Below, piece after piece: positions 22,501 to 34,550 of a stretch of 64,000 bases of DNA (position 1 is its first letter; every line of letters starts with the position of its first letter). Made by a program: the position numbers and the translations under genes. Where the stretch lies: NCBI GenBank assembly GCA_022661535.1, contig JAKULF010000010.1, positions 1,054,001 to 1,118,000 on the forward strand, in the 5' to 3' direction. This DNA comes from Eutypa lata (lineage: Eukaryota; Ascomycota; Sordariomycetes; Xylariales; Diatrypaceae). The notes beneath the pieces were generated by a model. It saw only the letters and a list, made by a program, of their open reading frames with translations, was not told the origin of the DNA and ran no database searches.

Positions 22501-22970
22501 TTATGGGCCTTATTCGACAATCGCCGTATCAAGCCTTTCCCGGAGCTATCAGCCATCACCCCAGCCATGGAGCCGACGCTTGGCGTTATACTGGGATTCA
22601 TTGAGTTGTTGCTTGGTTTACGGGTTATGAGAGGATCGCCGAGGTTGAATGGTGGCGGTGGGAATTGCTCGACATCACGTCCACCACTGTGCGGTTCTGG
22701 GGAAGGTTGCACTGAACTAGCCGTGGCCAAAGAGGCATTTTCTGGAGACGTTCTGGGCGAAGCATGCTGAGAACCAGAGGTAGTGGTGGAATTTGGTATC
22801 GAGTAAGATCCGGGCATAGAGGTAGGGAGCGAGCTAGCCATAGGATTGGTGTTGGCATGACTAGATCTTGTCTGCCTCAGCAAAGATCCTTGAGCTGCAA
22901 GTATCGGGGTGCCGCAGGAGGAAGCCTGAGATTCAGAGCTGAGGCGGGTAGGGTTTGAGGTGGAAGACAT
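19512..22970 (-). CDS. plc1: Phosphoinositide-specific phospholipase C
   Basis: Cleaves phosphatidylinositol 4,5-bisphosphate to inositol trisphosphate and diacylglycerol at membranes, in a calcium-dependent way. One exon, 1152 residues. After a Ser-rich N-terminal tail (about 1-240) come a PH-like domain (about 250-370), EF-hand-like helices (about 410-490), catalytic X (about 560-700), a polar linker, catalytic Y (about 790-920) and a C2 domain (about 940-1085). The catalytic set fits the mammalian delta enzyme exactly in spacing: H570 and N571 in SSSHNTYL, E600 and D602 in VEIDCWDG, H615 in VKHGFMMT, and E649 in VSLEVHC. H570 and H615 are 45 apart, as H311 and H356 are in rat PLC-delta1. 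The EF-hand loop DTNKTGRLNFSQF is only partly calcium-binding. Filamentous fungi carry several plc genes; this one has the PH region, like yeast Plc1. All key residues are present, so it should be active. Confidence 0.96.
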   Translation of the reverse strand: MSSTSNPTRLSSESQASSCGTPILAAQGSLLRQTRSSHANTNPMASSLPTSMPGSYSIPNSTTTSGSQHASPRTSPENASLATASSVQPSPEPHSGGRDVEQFPPPPFNLGDPLITRKPSNNSMNPSITPSVGSMAGVMADSSGKGLIRRLSNKAHKFARTRRQSSAAPKSRDGSIGPGIIRRRSDSTSTVPPGDAVLFPDSDDDFIDDMNGGLGLILGAESMLREFSSSSNAASVTGSLSMTDSSGPIIPLALIKGTYLSKVSKKNKHKRMFFVLESDAGKITWGDRDRSRSPKSLYIDDIKEIRIGSDVRQYRRDLGIPESDENRFFTILYNLSDKSKNKTMHLIAEDEETFAHWVTALHLISKHREDQMASLMAFNDNAIRTYWNGEMAKQAKQCDNRQSCIEEEMDFRGVERVCRNLHIHIAQRILRAKFTMADTNKTGRLNFSQFHKFVREMKRREDIRALHSELAADPERGLTWPEFLRFLREDQGEDLNDTSYHAWEGRFCRFSRKYGPKNAELQGFDRDAITMCEEAFAAYLTSKENHQLIRTPSDFSLDRPVNEYFISSSHNTYLVGRQVADVSSVEGYITTLVRGCRSVEIDCWDGSDGQPIVKHGFMMTNAISFREVIHTINKYAFVASRFPLWVSLEVHCNGQQQEIMAETIREIFGPRLVVAPLDPSSDKLPSPSELKDRILIKVKQTHQKCERRNGESTGRRRGNSLTSPFSKPVPLDNSSIPPLYLTASPHASPSQNPRRMVGKRVETITEGEVHELNSSSTSEGDSDDDKSRGKQKTSKIVKTLGELGVYCTGVKFHGFESSDCKLNNHILSFMEGTFRKHSKNSDSKTALARHNMRYLMRVYPQYTRVQSNNFNPLLYWRRGVQMAALNWQTFDLGMQMNQAMFDGGIDRSGYVLKPESMREIRIMPNGLPAEAIGKLERQNMTFSIKVISAQQLIRPASLPANRTLDPYVEIEVFHTNDKRDKHDSMSGIPILTDTPLKVNTSPVKENGFNPIFDREFVFNITTKFPELVFIKWNVKLSTGGENPSDRNPSIGTYTAKLSSLKQGYRTLPLLDSNGDQYLFSTLFCAIKVNPVTSVYVNPGAATESVGKFKHIGRTVFNRSSNSTKSNLSFEKGNIEKASTEKTSTESSLPELP

Positions 22971-23865
22971 GGTGAGAAATGTGGAGTAAATATTCGGCAG
23001 GCGTGGTGGATTTCAGCACGGTGCAACGAGACTACACATCGGAGGCAAGTCCGGAAAGATCAAGAGCTCTAAGATAATCATATGAGAAAGGCTAGTCTCG
23101 CGTGCCTCATCTTTACTAGTTAGATCCCCAATTTTGGTTGTCCTCAGGAACGGAAGTTAGACAACCATAAAGGACAGACTTTCCCCTGGAAGATATCGAA
23201 GTAGGGTGGGGAAGCAGGGAGGATCTAATAGGATATATCGTCGTGGATCGTGAGCTCGAAAGATCCGGAAAGGCTCTTTTATTAAGCAAGGCCCAGAATC
23301 GAGGCTACAACGCACCCGGCGCCTCTCAGATATGCCAATGATACTGGGAAAGCAAAAGAGGAGTACGTCCAATAAAGTATAGGACGAGTACAGGTACGGC
23401 CAGCCAGAACAGGTACGTCGAGGTACCCAAGGTGCAAGTGCCTGCACCTGCACGTCCCAAGGCCAGACCGGGGCGGATATGAGCAATGGCTCTATAGGAG
23501 GAATGGTGAGGTGGCAGCTGTCATGCAAGTCGACGGTTTGGGTATCGAGTCCTTAGTTGGGGATAAGATGAGCTCAAACTGATATTGTGCTTGTCCCCAC
23601 CAACGCAGCTCAAAACCGTTCCTTTTTAAAGTGCCCGCAGGTTTATCTTCCCTGGAGAGAGGAAGAGATCTTCGTTGATATCTCTTAGGCCGAGGCGAAT
23701 TCAGCGAGTGAGAGTAGTATGACAACTCTCAAGGTTTAATACGGCCAACAATGCTTTGTCTTGCATACACAGCTCCCCTTCAAGACAGGATTTTTTTTTG
23801 TTCCCCTCGAACAATCTGTTAAGAATGGCCTTACAGGTGCGTGCGCTCTTTGGTGCTGTTTAAGA

Positions 23866-23885
23866 CGACACCTTTGTAGGTGTCG
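23866..23885. repeat. Perfect 8-bp hairpin with 4-base loop
   Basis: CGACACCT, loop TTGT, AGGTGTCG, followed 15 bases later by a run of nine or ten A. The shape resembles a bacterial-type terminator, but in a fungal genome with no nearby gene it is most simply an inverted repeat. Confidence 0.6.
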
Positions 23886-24144
23886 AAGTCGACTGTTTGA
23901 AAAAAAAAATTGTGCAGCTGAAAGCCTAGTGAGGCTTAGTAGTAAATTTAAGTCCGAGACGTTCCAAACCCAACCCTTTCGTCAGTGGCGTATAAAGTTG
24001 ACTGTATATGTGCGTAGTAGCACTAGTGGTGGCCCTTGTACGATCATACAGGTGTTCTATATATTCGTAAATAAAAAGTCAAAAGTAGGTCGGATATTGG
24101 TGTAGTGGTAGTAGACCAGAGGTTTCCAAACGTCGATGAGTAAA

Positions 24145-24163
24145 GTGAGTGAGTGAGTGAGTG
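24145..24163. repeat. (GTGA)n microsatellite
   Basis: Nearly five tandem GTGA units in spacer DNA. Confidence 0.75.
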
Positions 24164-24450
24164 TGCGAGATGCGGTGGTGGGAGTCAATTATGGTCGGGA
24201 AGGTTATTAGTTAGGTAGTTAGTGAACGGGGCGGAGAGGAAGGGATGAGGCATTGCCCGACAGGGAATGGGTCATAAAAAAAACCACTTGACGGTTCCCT
24301 AAGCAGGTAAAGTAGATCAGGTAGTTAGGTACGAATATAGAATTGCTGGAGACGGTTCAAACTAACGCGCCCCGTAGAACCTTCTTTAGTAGATGGGACG
24401 GGCTCCGTTACTCCTGTCTGTCAATGTTCTCGTCGGGTGCGTCTTCTCTC

Positions 24451-24544
24451 TATGTATACGTATATGTATGCGTGCATGTGTGTGTGTGTATGTACGTATG
24501 TATGTATGTATATATGTAGGTAGGTAGGTAGGTATGTATGCATG
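24451..24544. repeat. Compound TATG / TG / TAGG microsatellite
   Basis: About 90 bases of mixed TATG, TG, TATA and GTAG units, including TAGGTAGGTAGG. The same units recur singly across the window, which suggests slippage-driven growth of a common local motif. Confidence 0.75.
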
Positions 24545-27500
24545 TCCTCCTGGCTGTCTAGTTGAAGGATGAATTTTTTGTGCGGGTGGGACAGTACGAG
24601 CTTTTGAACATTTTAAGGCTATTTTGCTTAGCTTAGGTACCTATATGACCTACAAAAAAAAAAACCACTGAAAGTAAACGTTTTTGCGGGTCAACACGGC
24701 AGTACCACCCGAATTGAACTCAGCGCTACTGGTGCTGGGATACCAAGTACACGTGAGAAATATCAGACTAGATGTACCGTAAAGTAAAATTAAACCCAAG
24801 GTACAACAATGAATACACACAAAATAATTGTCAGGCTTTGGTGGAAATTGCGAGACCTGTTTTTAATGGATGTGGATTTTGATCCAGTTAATAAGCACTC
24901 TTCACTACAATAAACGCATGTACAATACGTGGTGTTATTAAGCCTACCTTAGGCTACATCCATAGGTTATGTGGTATATGGTGTGTGGTATGTACAATAT
25001 GTAGTGCTACTGTATGTAGGTAAAAACCAAGCCTGGACATTTGATGAGTTTATTCACTTGTTACTTTTTTACTCGCTCCCTCCCTGTCATCACCTCACCA
25101 GACAGGGGTATAGGAACGTTATGGAAGCCGAGGAGAAGGAAGAAACCCACCAGCTTTAAAGTTATTTGTGTGATCTGATCTCCAAGTTTCGAAACAAGGG
25201 ATTATTGCATTCTTTAGGGAATAAACAAATAAAAACATTCCGATATGCGGTACATGGCTACCCCAGCAGCCCAGGTCAGGTAAGTGCACTTCTTGTTATT
25301 AGTCACATAGTTAGTTGCTCCAGGCATTGTGTTCAACTCCCCTATTATTACATACATCATACAATGTTTTCTCCCTGCCCACGTGTACAGCATTGTAACT
25401 ACGTAATTTTACAAAAATGATCGGGAATCCAACCAATCTGTACAGATAATCGTAAGATCAAGGTATCAATCAATGGCCAAACAATGTCTAAACTTACAGG
25501 TTCCTGAAAGACGGTCTCTACTCAAGATGATGTTGTTCAGTGTTCAGTCATTCCCATACATTGTCACTTATCAGATTATGTACGCAGGTCTCGGTGTAAA
25601 ATGTGATGCACAATAGGTCTCGGTCTCAACTCAAGGTCATCGCATGTTTCGAAGTGAGGCCAATGAAGCTTACATGACATTGTTGCATATAACAATACAA
25701 TTGTCTAGAGGGTTGGCTCCCTCCGGACCGGGGGAGCTTGTACATCGCGACATAGCTAATACGATATGTTGCAACCTAGTAGCTTTGCGAAATTCCTCAG
25801 CTTCCATGTATGATATCTATGTATGTACGATGAATTCAATCCTTTTTGCTCCTGAACGTTTACTAGATATATATATATAGAAGTTAATATTGGCGGGTTT
25901 TAAAGGCTGTATCTAGAACTATGTAAAGGTGATTGAAATCGTTATATATGATTACCTGGCCATTAAAAGACGTGAGCTGTAAACATCGTACCATTATGAC
26001 GGTAGTATGGAATAGTTTAGGGGGTTGAAGAACGAGTCACGCAATGGAAAGAAAAAGGGGAGAAAATTTTTAGGGCGGAATGAAGATGAGCGACTGGATG
26101 TTTGGAGTGCCAGGGCTAGCCTCGGCCCCACTAGCAACATTAAGACTTGAGCACAACTACATCATCGCCCACTCAGCCAGATTCTTCCCTAGGCTTCCCC
26201 AAGTAAAGAGAGCTGGGGGGGCTCATCCAGGGGTATCCAAAGGCTTGGGTGGGACACGCTGGAGCTGATCCTTTCAGCTTAGATGGTTGGTGGATCTCAA
26301 CGAACACAGCAGTAGATGTACTTAAGTAATTATATAAACGGTGAAAGTTGCACCTGCTAAAGCGCCCATGGCTGTTAATGTTAAATGATTTAATAATGGC
26401 TTATGGTTTGCTATCGTTATATTAACAAGATAGAACGTCTAATATTAACTTGATAAGAAGATATTTCTTTTTGCCCTATATGGTATAAGTATAAGAACTA
26501 AATTCAATATGCATATAAGGTACCGATTATATTTGTGTAACGGTGATAATGAAAGTGTTAAACCTCTGATGTAATAGTCCCATACTAGCGTATGTAAATG
26601 TATGTTCCACAGAAGCACGTCTCGGTTCTCGGAACGCCAGTCTAAAAGTCGTCATGAAACCTTAGGCGGACTCTGCAATGATGATGACAGCGCTAACAAT
26701 TCTTAAACTGACCTGAAGACGACAGCGCAATCTCGACTTCTACCTAATTAATTATGTACCACGCAATACCGACGAAAAGCCACGTGAAGATCCCAGTGTA
26801 TGTTTGTTCTGGCGCGTGTCAACCAACTTGTTGTCAAGCTGAACTGAACAAGAATCTATCACCGAAGCATGCTTAGATAGGTAGGTAGGTGGACAGCGTT
26901 CTTCTGGCTTACCAACAATTCTCAAGTATCGCGGTGACGAGGCGACGATCAGTACAAGAATTCCGAGTCTAACCAACCAAATCACGGTATCCTAACAAGC
27001 TTGCAAGCCTTTAGACGCCCATCTGCTATATGCCATGTGCCATCGTCAACACGCCGAAAATCCTCCCCCACTCCAGTCTCCCAGTTCCCCTTGGTATCAT
27101 ACCAACGAAACCAGAAAACCACGTTGCATGGCAGCATGGTGACCGACCCCATATCTGCACAATAAGGCGAAGCCATCTATCCACCTATTGTCTCCCTAGC
27201 ATTGTGTCACTTTGTTGCGTACTAATCTGTCGAAATGATCGTAATATCTATCATGTACGCACTGCGCCATCTTACATTCCAGTAGACATCGTACCAGAAT
27301 CTGCATGCATGTGGTTGAGGCATCCCCGTCAGATCTATTGGTTCTATCTACTAGCGTTGAAGCTACAGCTTTCGTGCCTATAAACTCGTCGAACATAGAT
27401 TGATGCGTCTTGGCATATATACTCCTTGCAAGTTAGGCTTTAAGTTGAAGGTTACGTATTTGAAGCCTTATAGCACGTTAAAGCGGGGTCGTGATCTATA

Positions 27501-28985
27501 CTTCGTGTGTGCAACATAGAGATAGGCCAGCTCATCACATACATACTAGATCGATATCTGGTTGCCTCCGGGAAGCGGGCGTCAAGAGAGTCGGAAATTT
27601 AGGTCAGTAGTATCGAGTCATCAGTCCTGCAATCAAGTTGAATGCCCCGTAATTACCGTGCGATTGTCAATCATCATTAAGATCACCTACCTCGGACCTC
27701 ATGCCACTAGGCGGGCAAAGGCTAGAGGGGGATTCATGCTATGATAATGCTACCGGGGCGCTCCGTCAAGACCGAGGTGTGAAGCAATCTTCCCGGGTAC
27801 CCGGAAGAGCAAAAATATACAATATTATACACCTATAACCATAACTACATACCTACCTAGATGTATGTCGTTCGAGACATCGGTAGGGGAGGTTGTTACA
27901 TAATATGTTTACTCCCCCTCCAACATGTTCTACTATGTATGTAACCCTGGCCATCATCCCTTGCGGGTTATCTAGATATCCCATTAAAGGTTGAACGGCC
28001 CGCCAAGTCTCCCATCCCCACCTTGATAATGGGATTTTATACTACATACCTAGTATTGTATGTACAATTGGATCTCATGTACCTCGTAACGTTAGGTGTC
28101 TATTCAGCTAGTTTCTTCAAGGACCCTGAGAATAAGTATGACGATGTGTCTATGTAGCTCGGTAGGGTTATGCCCTGCAGGGCTGTGTCGCATCGCGAAC
28201 GTCTCTTTTAAATGATGATTGGCTGTATGCGGCATCATATGCAATGCCGCAAATGGACCTATCAACTAAATGTCTTCGACCTGATGAGGCCTCATCGTCT
28301 TTCAAGTTATGGCGGGATGCGCCAACACACCCATGGTCACACGAGGGATCTCTCTTAATTATGTCCAAGACCCTCAAATCTTGTCAACAAGGGTCGAATC
28401 AACAGTCTGGCGAGCCGCGACGAGCCTCGTGTTAACCCACTTGAAGAGTTGAAAGAGCCCGGCAGCATGCAACCACACCGCTCAGATCAGGCTCCCAATT
28501 TGCTCAAAGTAACTATTGTAGACGTTGATGACACCGACAAACATGTCAACTTGAATTATAGACTTGGTAAGTCAACCAAACGATGAGGAAAAAAAAGTTG
28601 CCAATCTCACCGTGGTTCACCGACATTTCCGTCGTCATTCTAGTCATCATGCCAGAGCCTATCAAATGGTTGCTGGCTCCGTATTGGGCGCCTAGGAAAA
28701 GCCCAATGCCACTTGCCAAAATCGATCTTTCAAGGCAACATCTAGCCAATCACGGCTCGGTATTTCTTTGCGTCGCCCTCCTTTGTGCCGTGTTCCCAGC
28801 GATTGATTGTGTGTCTGCACGTGCGGAACGACAACTTTAACTCAGGCGACCTTCGTACCTATCATACCCATGTCGGCTTTGATCTTCAAGTGACAAAGAA
28901 GAAAAGAAGGAAAATAGAGAATACTTGCTAATTAGTCGAAACGGGTTGAAAATTCTACTACCCAATTGTCCTTCGACTTTAATGC

Positions 28986-29017
28986 AGCCCAGCCCAGCCC
29001 AGCCCAGCCTAGCCTAG
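28986..29017. repeat. (GCCCA)n short tandem repeat
   Basis: Four CCCAG-type units followed by two CCTAG-type variants. Spacer DNA. Confidence 0.75.
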
Positions 29018-31348
29018 CTCATAGCTCTCCCCTAGAACAAATGGACGGCAATAACCATAGACACACACAGCTAGCAATAATGAAGAGCGATCCAACACAA
29101 CCCTCACCCACGTAGAGTCGGCTCACGATACTGTAGCGGCGAAAGGACAATAGAAATTATTCGTCGCCCGGCCGTCCTCAACCGGCTTGTCGATAGCAGC
29201 ATATGAGTCATGCACTACAGTGACATCAAATATAACCCGTAAAGCACGCTGCATTGTCTCTTCCATGTGTCGCCAAATCCCGCGTTTGTTCTCTGGCAGC
29301 GGCTAGACCTTCGAATTCTATACCGGAATGATGCGATGGCGCGGTGGGAACCGCTATATAGCGCTTGCTCCTGGCAGTATGGTCATGTTGATTGGTGCCA
29401 TTTACATTCCCTTGTTCGCAATCGTATGTAGACGAGACAGGGGCAAACGTCACGAGGTCCAATTTACAGTCCTACGACTGGGTATCCTTTTTTCCCTTCC
29501 TTCTTTCCCATCCCAGGGCATGCCATTGTACAATACTTCGATGTATTTAGGACCTTAAATTTCTGGTACATGGAGGGTAGGACAGATATCATTATCGAAA
29601 CCAGATAAGTGGGTCTTCTATAACACATTGTCTTCTACACGAAACAATTTTTTGCCCTTTGGAGCAGTTCAAGTCCCTACATAACTTCCTATGAAACGAC
29701 ACAACGGTGAACACAAACTCCGAAACGGCCCGAGAACTTCCCCATCATCGTGGGCTTACAGTCCTTGGTAGCACACAGTTGTTCAGTCGGTAAGTAACTA
29801 GGTTATCTGGTTATCTAATCCCTTCTCCCAGTCGCAAATGCAAATGCGGGGCTACATATCAATGCCGCCAGGCGACCGTGGACCAGTAAGGAAGATAGGA
29901 CCCGGTCGCCTTTTTGGTGTAATCTTGAACCGGAACACCGGTTAGGCATTCATAACGAATGGAAAACGCGGCTTCTCTTCTGCAGGTAATGAGCATGCAA
30001 AACAACTGCATGTCTGCATATAATTTGACCCAAGTCCTGGAGTGGACGGTCGAGAGATCCTAGTTTGACAGACTTACCCGGATACATCGTCCGTCTTTTC
30101 GCTACAAGCGGCTGATAATGGAAATTTCTTTCCGTCAGTGAACGTCTTCTTCTGCAGGCAAGGGATATGGTCTTGGCATGAGATTCAAGATGTCGAGGTA
30201 CCGCAGTAGACGCTGATTGTCCTCGTGCCCACTCTCCTTAGTACAAAACAATACTTATAGTACGGTATACCTACATAGGTAGGGCGCTGGAAAAAGAAAG
30301 AAGATAAAGTAGAATGAAACCGGAGGGTTCAGCGGGAGCGTCCGCCGTTACTTGCGGCGGGCTAGTTTGCAGCCGCGGCCTGCACAGGGAGAGTCGAAGA
30401 AGACCGTGACTGGTCAGGTCTGGTGAACAAACTATGCGCAGAACCTCATGGCACAAGATATGCATGAGCTATCTATGTAGGTATGCTGGTATGTAAGTAT
30501 TTATCACGCCAGTGACGTGACACGACGATATTCGAGCGTATCGTAGAGCTCATGTGCCGATCCAGTGACACTTCTATAACTGTATAGGGTATAGAGGGCC
30601 AGTTGTCAGAGGCTGATCTCTGGAGCCGGCGTCTCTCAGAAGGTCTAATTGTTTGTTCGTGGTGTGCGATCCGCCCCTCCACGGCGACAAAGATGCGGCG
30701 TGCGGCGAAACAGGCCGGGCTACGTGCGAATCGAATCGACGGGCGCGCAAATGGCGCTTCAGCCAAGTGGTATAACAGCGCACACGCTCGTTCATTTGTC
30801 CGAATACATTCCTAGTGTATAACGCCGTAGCTGCGAACTGTGGGCTTCTGGCAGAGGCGAACGTGGGGTCGGACCAAAGACACGAGAGCAAAACGAGACC
30901 TGGCTGCAGGCTCCTACCAGGATACACTGCAATGCCACCACACCAGAAAACAGGCACAAACTTTTCGAGACGGCACGTAGAAGTAGAAGACCAGCAATTT
31001 CGTCACAGCCCTCTCGAACCCCAGTCCCATCGCGCCATTGACGAACCAAGCTGAACGCGGTGTCAGGGGGTAGTCGTCAAGCGAACGACCAATAGCAGCG
31101 CCGTGCCGTGCACGTAAAAGGAATCTTGCTTCGGGAGCCGGCAACAAGAAAAAAAAAGCTTCAGAACCAAGCCATCTTTGGTCAGCAGGGTCGCTAGCTT
31201 AGTTTAGTCCTACATATGGAATAAACGGCCCTCTTCGTGTTGTACTTCGAGTCTAAGTTAAATTGAGGTTGGCTTAGGTAGAAGAGCATGGATTCGGGTT
31301 TTATTTTATTTTAGGGCTACTAGTTACATATCTAATGCTCATGGGTAC

Positions 31349-31379
<31 letters not shown>

Positions 31380-31388
31380 GGTATGTAC
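31349..31388. repeat. (ATGT)n microsatellite
   Basis: About seven clean ATGT units followed by AGGTATGTACG variants. Spacer DNA. Confidence 0.8.
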
Positions 31389-34300
31389 GTAGAATCCAGC
31401 GCTATAGTACCTACAGGTATGTAGCGTCCTATCTACGACATACACGTACAATACAGCTAGCCGGTTAATCTGCAGTGGGCTAGTCCTACATGGTGAACTC
31501 CCCGCAAACTTTACGGGTTTCCGGCACACGAACGAGCCAAGAGCATAAATAAGTAATCATCCATGACATGATGTACGATAAGGGGCGCTTTCAATGGTAT
31601 GAGAATTGTTATTAACCCTAATGCTTATGTCAGTATCACTCTCCTTCAGTATGTATGTACGAAGTATGTATGTATGTTATGTAATTTCGACGCAAACAAG
31701 TCAGAATCTTAAAGCGCTCTCTCACCTACCAACCTATAGTCCCACTCGAAGGATGCCCCTTTAAATCGGTTGATTTGGCTCATCCTCCCATATACTATTC
31801 CATCATACAAGCAGCGTACAGGTAGGTAGCTTGACCATCACACTCTCTATCTTTCTTGTCTGGTCTTCTGTGTCCCCTATTGGATAATTATCCGTCCACA
31901 TATATGCCTACCTAATGCAATGCACGTTTTTGTTTTGTCAATACATAGTGATGAAGCCGTGCAGCGTAGTACCTATTCTGCACGACACTGATTATATATA
32001 TTCAAGAATATAACTCCTCGGTCATAGTGTAGCAGTTCTAAGTAGGTAGCCAATGTTCATTGACTGTGATCGACGTCGATATTCCTCGTATATCTAGATC
32101 TGGAGAACCCCCTCACAGCAAACGCTTCTCCGCGTTCAACCAGGTCTCCACGTTAAGCCTAGTATAACAAACACTTCACAATGATGTTTTAGAAGCCGAG
32201 CAGAGACCGGGTTAACCTGGCCTCTTAAGATTCCATGCTTAATGTATCATTATCAAGGTTGCACGCAGCAGTATTCCATGCATGCTATATTGTTACCCCG
32301 CGATGCATACATCGTCAGTCAATATGCACATCATTTGGTTTCTCATGGCAGACTGCTACTATGATGGTGGGGGGGTTTGGGGGGCATACCACTAAGGCGT
32401 AGGAAGACAGGATGTTCAGATTGATAGAATTAGTCTGTTAAGATGAATATCGTACGAGATTATGCAGTGCAGGGCATGGGGGAGATACGTTTCAGTGGTG
32501 CTTGCCAAGGTAATGACATCTCCCCCACACTGGCAACCATATGCACATCATCATGGAAATCCACATTGGAAGCTCGCGTGGAAATCCTCTTAGTGGAGGC
32601 ACATATCGTGCTTAACTACAACATAGGCAAGCAAGTCGCCTTTTCTTTTCTTTTCTTTTTTCTTTTTCAGAGCGGCAATTCATGACAGGAATCCCAGATG
32701 GAGTTTCAACCCGTAGATGGTAAGTACATACGACAACACTATACGGAGAGAACCGGCATTTATCGGTATCCGTAAATAACATATCTGTCTATTGATAACA
32801 TCAAGTACAATAAATATTTATCGTCTAAAACCCTATTGAGAGTATAATATAACCAAAGTAAAGTAGGCTACCAACTACATATGATTACAGTGAACCCATC
32901 TCATACATAAAAGATTGCTTGATAAACACACAGACACTTGTTACTCTCACCCCACAAACCCACGATATTCGAACCGTTACTCCCTAGCACGTCCCCATCC
33001 CCCACCCAACATGGCAGGCTGCGTAGTAGTAGTGCTAACGACAGGATATCCCAATCTGCGCAATCCAGCACGCAAAGGGGGTCAACTCATATCTTGGAGC
33101 TAGGGAATAATTCGACTTCGGCGAGCGTTTCACCTGTCACCCTACCTACGTACTTCAAGGTCAGTCGCAATTAAGCATGATGGTGACGCGCGAGCTCCGG
33201 TCTTGGCTGATAAGAGATAAGAAAGAGAAAAGGGCCGGACCCAGGCGTGATTGATGCGGATCAACACGATGGCGGTCTGCATATCGTCGAGTCCTCTCGC
33301 GATAAATGCTTATTAGCGTGCTGCGGGCTTCTAGGGCTAAGAGAATACTTCGTATACGCCGTCTCCAAGCGAGACCAATGTGGATGTAGAAACGCAACCG
33401 AGAAGCAACTCCCACATCCCGCTTCTAGAAACCATTTAGAAACTCATCTTTAAGAGCATAGTTCATACATACAATATCTACAATAGAAATTCTCCGTGCA
33501 TGGTACGTGCAACCCACGCAATCCCAATCTCAATCCCAATCCCAACCTTTTCCCACACCGTAGATCTTCTCCACACATGAGGAAAACTGGGTCTCTATCC
33601 ACTGCACCGGATCCATCGGGGGCTCTGCTTGACTGGCTGCCTTGTGAAGAGGACGACAACAACAACAGCCTGGACAAATTGATCCTGGTCTAACTATGGG
33701 CGTGTGTGTATTAAGTTACCGCCATGGCTAACGTAGTAGTAACATCATGTTATGTTCGTCAAATTCGCGGTAGTTATGTCCAGTTGGAGTTGACTCATAA
33801 AGGAATGCAATAATAGAGTACATCCTGGTCCGAAGAGGACGGCGTACTGGTCTGAGAAGCCGGGAGACTATGACAGTTGTAGGTATATTAATACGATGTT
33901 TTATATATCTTTCGGCATGCCGTTCCGGATTCCTCAAGAGCATGACCTCTCGTCTCCAGCTAGTCTGCCGATATGCGGCCACCAAAACCGACCGAGTTAA
34001 ATGATACCTAACCGATAATGATACCTAGCCGTTTTCGCTTATTGGTGAAGCGGTAAGATCACGATAATGGATTTCTGAGCACTTTCAACCACAACAGGGA
34101 TGGTGGGGAACCAATTGCACTGCTTGGTAGGATGCCCTAAGGGAGACATGTTGATCATGCGGTCTGCCTCTAGGCAAGTCGAGACTACGAAGCTTACCCA
34201 CAAACTTTTACCAATATGCCATCAATATCCTTCTGCATTGTCTGACATATCACCAAGTCCTGCAGGCGCAACATGACAACAGTGGCACAAAATTATCGTC

Positions 34301-34497
34301 AATCCTGCATGAAGGTGCATTGGGATTAACCCTGCATAAATAGCCATTTTTGGCGCAGTCGTTGGTCCTCACTGGATGGTTCACTAGCCAAGACAAGAAT
34401 CTGCTCCGGAGGTGGTTAGATCAGGATCTCTGTGCCACGAACACCTCCAAGATAACTGGCAGAGGCACATAAGACCTGCATATATGCATATGGATGG

Positions 34498-34550
34498 CAC
34501 ACACACACACACACACACACGCACACACACGCATACACACGCATACATAC
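34498..34550. repeat. (CA)n interrupted microsatellite
   Basis: Eleven CA units followed by three CA tracts broken by GCA and GCATA. The minus-strand frame across it gives alternating Cys and Val and is not a real protein. Confidence 0.85.

Larger units (their letters stand above)
22971..30300. other. Gene-free block, part 1
   Basis: Begins with the promoter and leader of plc1 on the minus strand (about 22971-23700). Beyond that I can support no gene. Contains a perfect hairpin at 23866-23885, GTGA and TATG-type repeats near 24.1 and 24.5 kb, and a CCCAG repeat at 28986-29017. Minus-strand frames at 27396-26982 and around 28750-28440 look a little more protein-like than their surroundings but are broken and unidentified. 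Confidence 0.55.

Noticed and set aside
23157..23725. Minus-strand frames of 123 and 77 codons upstream of plc1
   Set aside because: Likely promoter or leader of plc1; no domains and they do not splice in frame to the plc1 start.
24093..24170. tRNA-like A box (GGTGTAGTGGTAG)
   Set aside because: No matching T-arm (GGTTCRANYCC) at the right distance; followed by a GTGA repeat.
30574..31147. Overlapping frames on both strands in a GC-rich patch
   Set aside because: Several frames open at once with random-looking composition; no start context or domain.
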